From: a virus
Direction: 5' to 3' (one strand)
Virus record (IMG/VR): IMGVR_UViG_3300047550_001080
Coordinates: 1 to 45,668 of that record
DNA: 45,668 bases
Part shown: positions 25,214 to 33,400 of the stretch, in pieces
How positions within the stretch are numbered: the stretch's first letter is position 1
Layout of the letters: the number at the start of each line of letters is the position of its first letter
Notes under the pieces: generated by a model
What the model saw: the letters and a program-made list of their open reading frames with translations, nothing else
The model's database searches: none
Told to the model about the DNA's origin: nothing
Program-made: the position numbers and the translations under genes

Positions 25214-27445
25214 ATGTTTAATAGTAAATTTGGTATAGGTGTTTTAAAACATCCTGGCTATAACGGCAAGGGAGATCCTCCTGCTCCAGCACCTACTACA
25301 AGCACAAGTTACTCCACTAACGTTCCTGAGTACGCTGAACCGTATGTAATGAACATGCTTAATGCTGCTCAGGCGCAGATCTATAACCCATCAATGACTG
25401 GGTTTAATCAATATACACCTTACAGCAATAATCCAGCAGACTACGTTGCAGCAGCATCTCCAATGCAACAACAAGCTTATTCTACAGCAGCTAACATGAG
25501 AGTTCCTGGCCAGTACGGTATGGCTACAGGAGCTACTATGGGCGCATTAAGTGGTTTAGGTGGTGTAGGTCAACAAATGGGTAATGCTGGTATGAATTAT
25601 GCTATGCAAGCTACAAACCCATACGCAACACAAGCGTATATGAATCCTTATCTACAAGCTTCATTAGCTCCACAACTTCAATTAGCTAATCAACAATACG
25701 ATATTGCCGGTCAAAAACAACAAAGTACTGCAGCACAACAAGGTGCCTTTGGTGGTAGCCGTGAAGCTCTTATGGCTGGCCTTAATAGACAAAATCAAAT
25801 GTTGGCTCAAAACCAATTGATTGGTCAAGGTTACAATAGAGCTTTTGATGCAGCCCAACAAGCACAACAATTTGGTGCTAACCTAGGACTACAAGGTCAA
25901 CAAGGACAAATGCAAGCATTACAAGCTATGCTAGGCGGTGCTAATCAATTAGCTGGTATTGGTGGTGCGCAACTTGCAGCACAACAAGGTATTGCTGGAT
26001 TGCAAAATCAATATGGTCAACAACAACAGCAACAACAACAAAACATTATTAACCAAGCAGTTCAAAACTATGCAACTGCTCAACAATATCCATTCATGCA
26101 ATTAGGTCTACTTAACTCTATGTTGCGTGGATTACCAATGCAACAAAGCTCTACACAAATGTATCAAGCTCCTCCAAATCCATTATCTACTATTGCTGGC
26201 TTGGGTGCTACAGCATATGGATTATTTGGTGGTGGAGCTGGAGGTAAAAAATCTGGCGGTATAATTAAAGCTGCTGGTGGTATTCCTATGTCAAGATTTA
26301 ATCAAGAACAATTAAACAAAGTACAAAAGAGTCCATACTCTACTCCACTAGCTAAAGTAGTAGCAACAGGGGAGCTTGGATTACAAAACTATATTAAGGC
26401 AAATCCAGAAGCTAAACAATTATTTGCTTCACAAACTCCACCACAAATGCCTCCACAACAAATGCCATCACCACAGCAAATGGCTATGTTGCCACAAAAT
26501 AGAGCTGGCCTAGATAACATTGCTACAGATGATATGACTCAAATGGCAGGCGGTGGTATTATTGCTTTTGCTGATGAAGGTGCAGTTCCTCCAGTACAAG
26601 ATCCAACTACAGATTGGTTTAAAATTGATCCTAAAACAAAAGAAAAGTCATTTGATATAGATAAATTCTTATTTTCACAAGCAACATCAAAAGTGCCTTC
26701 TGCTTCAGAAGCAATTAAAGAAGATATTAAAACTCAAAAACAAGCACTAGCTGATGCAGAAAAAACAAGGGAAAGAAATAAGTGGCTTAATGTAGGAAGT
26801 GCTTTATTGCAAAGTAAATCTCCATTTTGGCAAGTAGGAGCTGGAGAAGCATTGGGCGCTTATACTAAATCAGAAGAAGATGCAATTAAAGATACTGCAA
26901 CAAGACAAGCTGGAATTTCTAAACTTATAGCTGATGCAGCGGAGAAAGATGAAGCATCTCAATACAGAATGATTGGTCTTGCTATTAGTGCTAATGCTTC
27001 TCAAGAAAATGCTAAGTTAAGAGCAGATCAACTTAAGTATAATAATGCATTCTTACAAAATGATAAAGAGAATAAAAATGCTCAATTAGCTATTAATCAA
27101 TTTGAAAAGAATAGAGCTGATTATATTAAAGAACAAACAAAGATTGCTCAAGCAAACTTAACAGAAATTGATCCATTAAAACTTGACTCTGATGCTTACA
27201 GATATGCTTATCAATCTGTAGTTAAGAGTCCAATAGGTAAGTACTTAACTACCTATACAGCTCCAGATGAGCGTGATGTAATTATTGGATACAAACCAGC
27301 TCCAGGTGCAAATGTAGTAGCACCAGGCACACCTCCTAAACCAGGAGCATCGCCAGCACCAGCACCAGGGCCAGCACCATTTAAATATGATCCAAACACT
27401 GGGCAAGTTATTCCTGGTGGAGGATCGTCAGTATTCCATTTTTAA
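25214..27445 (+). CDS. Putative internal virion / DNA ejection protein
   Basis: 743 residues. The N-terminal 320 are Gln/Ala/Asn-rich helices (AAQQGAFGGSREALMAGLNR, QNIINQAVQNYATAQQYPFM), typical of ejection proteins that line a trans-envelope tunnel. A Gly-rich turn (YGLFGGGAGGKKSGG) is followed by a Pro/Gln linker and a long helical, charged region (AIKEDIKTQKQALADAEKTR). The C-terminus is Pro/Ala-rich. It lies between a GNAT-fold protein and the giant polyvalent protein, as internal virion proteins do in podoviruses. Confidence 0.6.
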   Translation: MFNSKFGIGVLKHPGYNGKGDPPAPAPTTSTSYSTNVPEYAEPYVMNMLNAAQAQIYNPSMTGFNQYTPYSNNPADYVAAASPMQQQAYSTAANMRVPGQYGMATGATMGALSGLGGVGQQMGNAGMNYAMQATNPYATQAYMNPYLQASLAPQLQLANQQYDIAGQKQQSTAAQQGAFGGSREALMAGLNRQNQMLAQNQLIGQGYNRAFDAAQQAQQFGANLGLQGQQGQMQALQAMLGGANQLAGIGGAQLAAQQGIAGLQNQYGQQQQQQQQNIINQAVQNYATAQQYPFMQLGLLNSMLRGLPMQQSSTQMYQAPPNPLSTIAGLGATAYGLFGGGAGGKKSGGIIKAAGGIPMSRFNQEQLNKVQKSPYSTPLAKVVATGELGLQNYIKANPEAKQLFASQTPPQMPPQQMPSPQQMAMLPQNRAGLDNIATDDMTQMAGGGIIAFADEGAVPPVQDPTTDWFKIDPKTKEKSFDIDKFLFSQATSKVPSASEAIKEDIKTQKQALADAEKTRERNKWLNVGSALLQSKSPFWQVGAGEALGAYTKSEEDAIKDTATRQAGISKLIADAAEKDEASQYRMIGLAISANASQENAKLRADQLKYNNAFLQNDKENKNAQLAINQFEKNRADYIKEQTKIAQANLTEIDPLKLDSDAYRYAYQSVVKSPIGKYLTTYTAPDERDVIIGYKPAPGANVVAPGTPPKPGASPAPAPGPAPFKYDPNTGQVIPGGGSSVFHF

Positions 27446-27453
27446 GTTATAAT
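27425..27453 (+). promoter_or_regulatory. Promoter at the giant polyvalent gene
   Basis: TCGTCA (27425-27430), 17 bases, then a perfect TATAAT (27448-27453). The expected start site, near 27460, is only about three bases before ATG 27463, and no Shine-Dalgarno precedes that ATG, so the transcript from here would be almost leaderless. Confidence 0.55.
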
Positions 27454-27462
27454 ACATAAATT

Positions 27463-30400
27463 ATGCCAATCGTTGAAATACCAGGATTGGGCAATGTAGA
27501 ATTTCCAGATACGATGACCAATGATCAGATTGGTCAAGCTATCAGAACGAACATCATGCCCAAAGTACAGGCTACGCAACCAGCTGTCTCACCAGTCGGT
27601 CAACCTGTCTCGCCTACGGCATTAACTCCTCCTCCCCCAGCTCAAACTCAAGACGCATTTTCTGGTGCATTTGGCCGTAGTCTATATAATATTGGTGCAG
27701 ACATTGACTTACTTAAAGGTAAGATTACTGGCGATACTGAAGCAGCAGAAAAAAGAGCCAAAGAACTCAGACAATGGGGTTCTCAAGTATATAGAGATAC
27801 AGAAAAAGGTTGGACAGAAGCTCCAGGCACTAAGATAGCTGAATTATTTGGAGGTTCTTTACCCTACATGGCAGCGCCAGCAGCCGCAGCTATGCTTGCA
27901 CCAGAACTTACTATTGGTTTAGGGTTAACGGCAGCAGATCTTACAGCTGGTTTAGTATCAGCAGCACAATTTACTGGTAGTAACTTAGCTCGTCAAACAG
28001 ACAATGAAAAGAAATCACTAGCTGAGGCAAGTTTATTAAATGCTGGTTTAGCATCAATACCACAAGCAGCTTTAGATGTTACTGGATTAAAATTCATTCC
28101 TGGTATTAGAAGAATTTTTGGTGAAGCTGGTGTAAAAATTACAGATGATGTAGCAGAGAACCTTGTTAAGAAGAGCATCTTAGCTAAGGCCGGATCTGTA
28201 GCATTACAAACTGGTAAGACAATGGGCGTTGAAGGTGCAACAGAAGCCGCCCAACAACTCTTTGAACGCTTACAAGCTGGCTTAAGCATTACAGATGCAG
28301 ATGCTAGAAAAGAATACTACGATAACTTTATCGGTGGTGCTGTATTAGGTGGTGCATTAGCTGGACCAGGTATTGGTTTAGAGCATATGATTGACAAAGC
28401 CAAACCTAAAACAGATCAGATTATGGAACAAATCCAGAAACAATTATCTGGAGAAGAAGTTCCTACTGGAGAAGCTCCACCTACACCACCCGCATCAACT
28501 GGAGAAACACAACCACCAGCACCTCCAACAACTCCACCACAACCAAATGTGGTGACACCAGAACAGTTATTAACTCATGCTACAACACGTTTACAAGAGT
28601 TAGAAACAAAGGTTAATGGAACAGAGACAACCCCACCACAACCTCTTACGCCACAAGAAGAGGCTGAATTAAAATTCCTACAAGAACATCAAGCTAACCC
28701 AGATAAGCTAGCTGAAGGCTATGGCGTATCTATTGGCAAACCAAGAGTCACTGGATCACAAGATGTAGAAGGTGCATTAGGAGAACTAGAAGGTAAGCCT
28801 ATTCCAGTTCCACCTATCTATCAACCACCAGTTGAAACTACTCCTCCAGTAGAAACTCAACCAGCAACACCAGAAGAACCAGCAACGCCAGAAGTTCCAC
28901 CTACAGAGGAAGGAAAGCCTCCAGTAGAAGAAACACCACCTACTGTAATAAAAGAGCCACCTAAGATAGAATCTACTGGCAAAGTTATAGATAATACTGG
29001 CAAAGAACATTCACTTCCAACAGTATCTGAAGCTCAAACAGCTGGATTTTCATTTCAACCAATAAATCCAGATAAACCCATGTACGCCAAAACAGACTTA
29101 AATGGCGTTATGTCTATGATATACAATCTTTTTGGTGATAAGAACTACACTTCATATACTAATATGGCTAATTCAAAATATAAGGTTACACCAGATAAGA
29201 ATCAAGTTCTTCCTAAAAACAAACTTTCTAACCAAGTATCCGTAGAATTTAGACCAGACACATTATCTGGAAGACAATTAAATGATAATGAGTTTTTTGC
29301 TGATGACACAGCTCATAGAGCGATTGAAAGCTTTACTATTCATAACCCAACAAGTCAATTAAAAGTTAATACTGAAGAGGCAAGATTGGGAGCAAATTAC
29401 CTTAAGAAATTTTTTGATATAGGTAATAATGTAGATGGATCTATTACCTATACATTAAAACGTGTTAGATCAGAAGATGAACTTAATGCAGAAAATGAAC
29501 GTTTATCTAAAGAATTTTTAGAGCATATTAATGCACCTCGTGGCAAACTTACATATAAATATACTAAAAAAAGAAAACCAGGGCTTAATACATTCCAACA
29601 ATCTATTAACCAACATGAAAAGGTTGGTGATGCATTTAAAGATATTTTATCAAGGATTGAAAAGGCTATTGCTGAGAATAAGTATGAAACATTAAGAAAA
29701 GGATTTACTAATGAATCTATTGAAAGATATGTTGGTGAAGATCCTATTTTTTATGAAGAATTTGAAACTGGAGATGGAAATAAGGCTAAGTTAGGACTGT
29801 ATAAAAATCAATTAGAGATGTATGTAGATATTATTAAACATCTCATGAAGATTGATCCAGTGATGAAGACTAACTTATTCATGGATCCAAATATTGTAGG
29901 TTCTAGAACTACAACCATTATGGGATTCTATGATCGTGTACAGAATACAATAGCTTTATTTGCTAATTCAGATTTACCAACATTTGTTCATGAGGCTATT
30001 CATGCGGCTACAGTGCATTATATTGAAATGCACCCAAATGATCCCAAGGTTAAACAGCTTTATAAACTACTTCAAGAGTCCAGAAAAGGCGATAAAAAGA
30101 GCAGAGGCAAATGGGAAATTTATGGCCATACTAACCTTAAAGAATTCATAGCTGAAGCATTCAGTAATCCAGAATTCATTCAACGCCTCAAAGGACTTGA
30201 TCCAGTATTTGATAAATCAGAAGCTACATCTATATTTGATAATATTAAAACCATTGTAAGAGGAATGATGAAAGCAATGGGCATTAATACAGATAAAGAC
30301 AGATCTGTATTTGATGAAGTTATGGATTTATCAAGTGAATTATTCATTGGTAAAACATTAGAAGGATACAAGTATGATCTAAGGCATCCATTAGATTCAC

Positions 30401-33400
30401 AGACTGCAAATATAATACAAACTAAATCTCCAGCATTTAAGAAATGGTTTGGTAAATCCAAGATAGTTAATGCAGATGGCAAACCTAAAGTTATGTATCA
30501 TGGAACAGTTGGTGACATAAACAAATTTAATACTAAATTTATATTTGTATCTGATAATCCAGAAAATGCTAGTTACTTTTCTGCTTATGCTAAAGATAGA
30601 GCATTAAAAGAAATTGCACGTCAAATTGATCAGAATCCACAACAAAAATTAGATTTAATTACAAAATTAGTTGACGATGCAATAGCTAATAAAAAATTAG
30701 GCATACCAGAAAATTCAAACGGTATGTTTACCACCACAAGAGAAGAGCATATTCAGTCATTTATGAATAGGTCTATAGCTAGTTCTATGGATTCATTAGC
30801 TTTAAAAGAAACTTTATTACCTATAGTAAATAATATGATGGAAACTGGTAGAAATATTATGCCAGTATATGTAAGAGCAGAAAATCCATTTGATTACGAT
30901 AATCCACGCCATGTAAAACAACTCTCAGCAAAACTTTATGACAAAACATTGTCAACACGTTTAAAAGAGGAAAGTAATTGGAATGCAATTGAGTCTCAAG
31001 AAGTACAAGATGCAATTAAATCTTTAGGTTTTGATAGTTTTTACACCAAAGAAAATGGTGAAAAGAATCTTGCCGTATACAATCCAAATCAAATTAAATC
31101 AGCTATAGGTAATAAAGGCACATATAACTTAGCATCAGATGTTATTACTGAAAGCATGATGCCAGATTATGAGTCTGTTAAACCAGAATCAGGCACCCGT
31201 GTGCAAACTAAACCTGGTGCAAACACAGCTATTTTAGCAAACATATTAGGGCAACAAATGTATGCTCAAAATATTGGAAAAGTTTCTGTAAAAGAAATGT
31301 TGCAAAATTCATATGATGCTATTAAATCTATGTTAGATTCTGGTGACATAAAACGTGGCAAAATAGATGTTAATCTGGATGAGGCAAATAGAACTATTTC
31401 TGTAAAAGATAATGGTCATGGCATGACACAAGATACATTGGGAAATACATTTGTAACTATTGCTGGATCATTAAAAGAATCTGAAATATCTTCTGGATCA
31501 TTTGGTATAGCAAAATTAGCATTTTTATTTGATGCTGGCAATATTCATGTTGCAACCATGAGAAATGGAAAAATTAGTGTATTAAATACTACTGGAAAAC
31601 AATTAAAAGATGCTTTGAGCGATCCATCATTAGCACCATATACCGAATCATATACTCCAGAAGAATATGGATTAGATAAAGTTAAGAAAGATTTTCCAGA
31701 TGGTCATGGAACAATTACTACAATTCAAATACCAGAAACACATGTAAATAAAAGTGGTGAAGTAGAATTTACGCCATTCCCAATAAAAAAACATAATCAC
31801 GATTCTTTATCGTTTAGTACATTAAGAGACAATATTGATGTGACATTTAATGGAGATAAGGTTTATGGAGTTGGTTCAGATTTTGATAAAAATGATTTTG
31901 AAACTATAGCTAATATTAAATATCCATGGGGTCATGTTCATATTTTTGCATCAAAAGAAAGAAAAGATAGTATTGATACAGGATCAAATGTTACTGTTTT
32001 GTCTGATGGTTTATATCAATTTTTAGATAAAATACCTGTCAACTGGGGAGAAACTGGTTGGGACGCTAAAAGCATTCAAAGAGATATTTATTTTGACGTT
32101 GTTCCAAGCATAAGAGCAAATGAACCAGGATATCCATTTTCTTTAGATCGTGAAGGTTTTACTTCAAAAGCAAAAGAAGATTTAGAGAAAATGAAACAGT
32201 TCATTTGGGCAAAATATAGGCTCATGGAACTTAAGGATACAAGTAGTGAATTTGGAGACTTTCATTATCTAATCAAAAAAGGTAACAAGGTTACTACAAA
32301 ACAACCAAATAAATTAACTACTAATAAAAAAGAAGACACATCTAATCCGCTCAATGTTTCTGCAAATCTTGAATCTAAAAATGGTAAATTAGTTCCTAAT
32401 ACAAATAAAGTACCAACAATTGATGCAAAAACTTTAAATGACATAGATATTGATGTTGATCAATTTAAGGTAAATCAAGATCAAATTGATCCTAATGCAA
32501 CATTGATACACAATAATTTACTTGTACGTCAAGATGAGTATACATTACTATATAATGAAAGAGATAGATTGCAAGAAAAAATGGATAAAGATCAAGAAAT
32601 GCTTGATCAGATGCCAAAATATCTTCCAGATACTTTTGATGAAACACCAGAACATAAAGCATTAAGAGAGTCTATTGATAAACAATATGAAGAAATAGAA
32701 AAACTTTCAAATAAACTGTGGGATACCTCAAAATCTACATGGAAACCAATTGATGTTTTAGGTAGAGAAAAATTTGGTGAGCGCTTTGATAGATGCATGT
32801 ATGATATTGGTGATATTTTTAGAGCCATTAGAGATCGTGTAGTAATTTTAGCTAACAAAGGTGATTTGCCTAATGGAGAAAGTTATGCTCCATTACAAAA
32901 ATATGCAGTTGGTATTTCATTTGATCAAGAGTACTTGGGTGTTAATGTAAAACTTCCATTTAATGGCGTTTATGTTAATCCTATTTTTTCTGATTTCAAA
33001 GATAACTACAGAACAAAAGCCATGGGTTTATTTGGTACCATGTTGCATGAACTTGCACATTTTCAAGTGTCTGGCCATGGCGCTCAGTTCCCTAAAGAAA
33101 TGCAACGCATTACGGCAGCATTGGAAGCAGATGAACATTTTGACATTAATGATCTAAGACAAGAATTAATTGCTATATATAAGAGAAATGATGATATATT
33201 AACCTATTTAAATACATTAGGAGGAAATAAAAATGACACAAAGCCTGTTGGTATCCGCTTCCAAGATGAGCAGTACGAAAGAAGAGCTACAAGCTCTATT
33301 AGGGACTTGGCTCAAACTGGGGCAGAAGGAAAAGCAAGACAAATCATATCTAAAGATGTTGAGCAACGGGATAGAGATGCTCAATCAATGCGACAACCTC

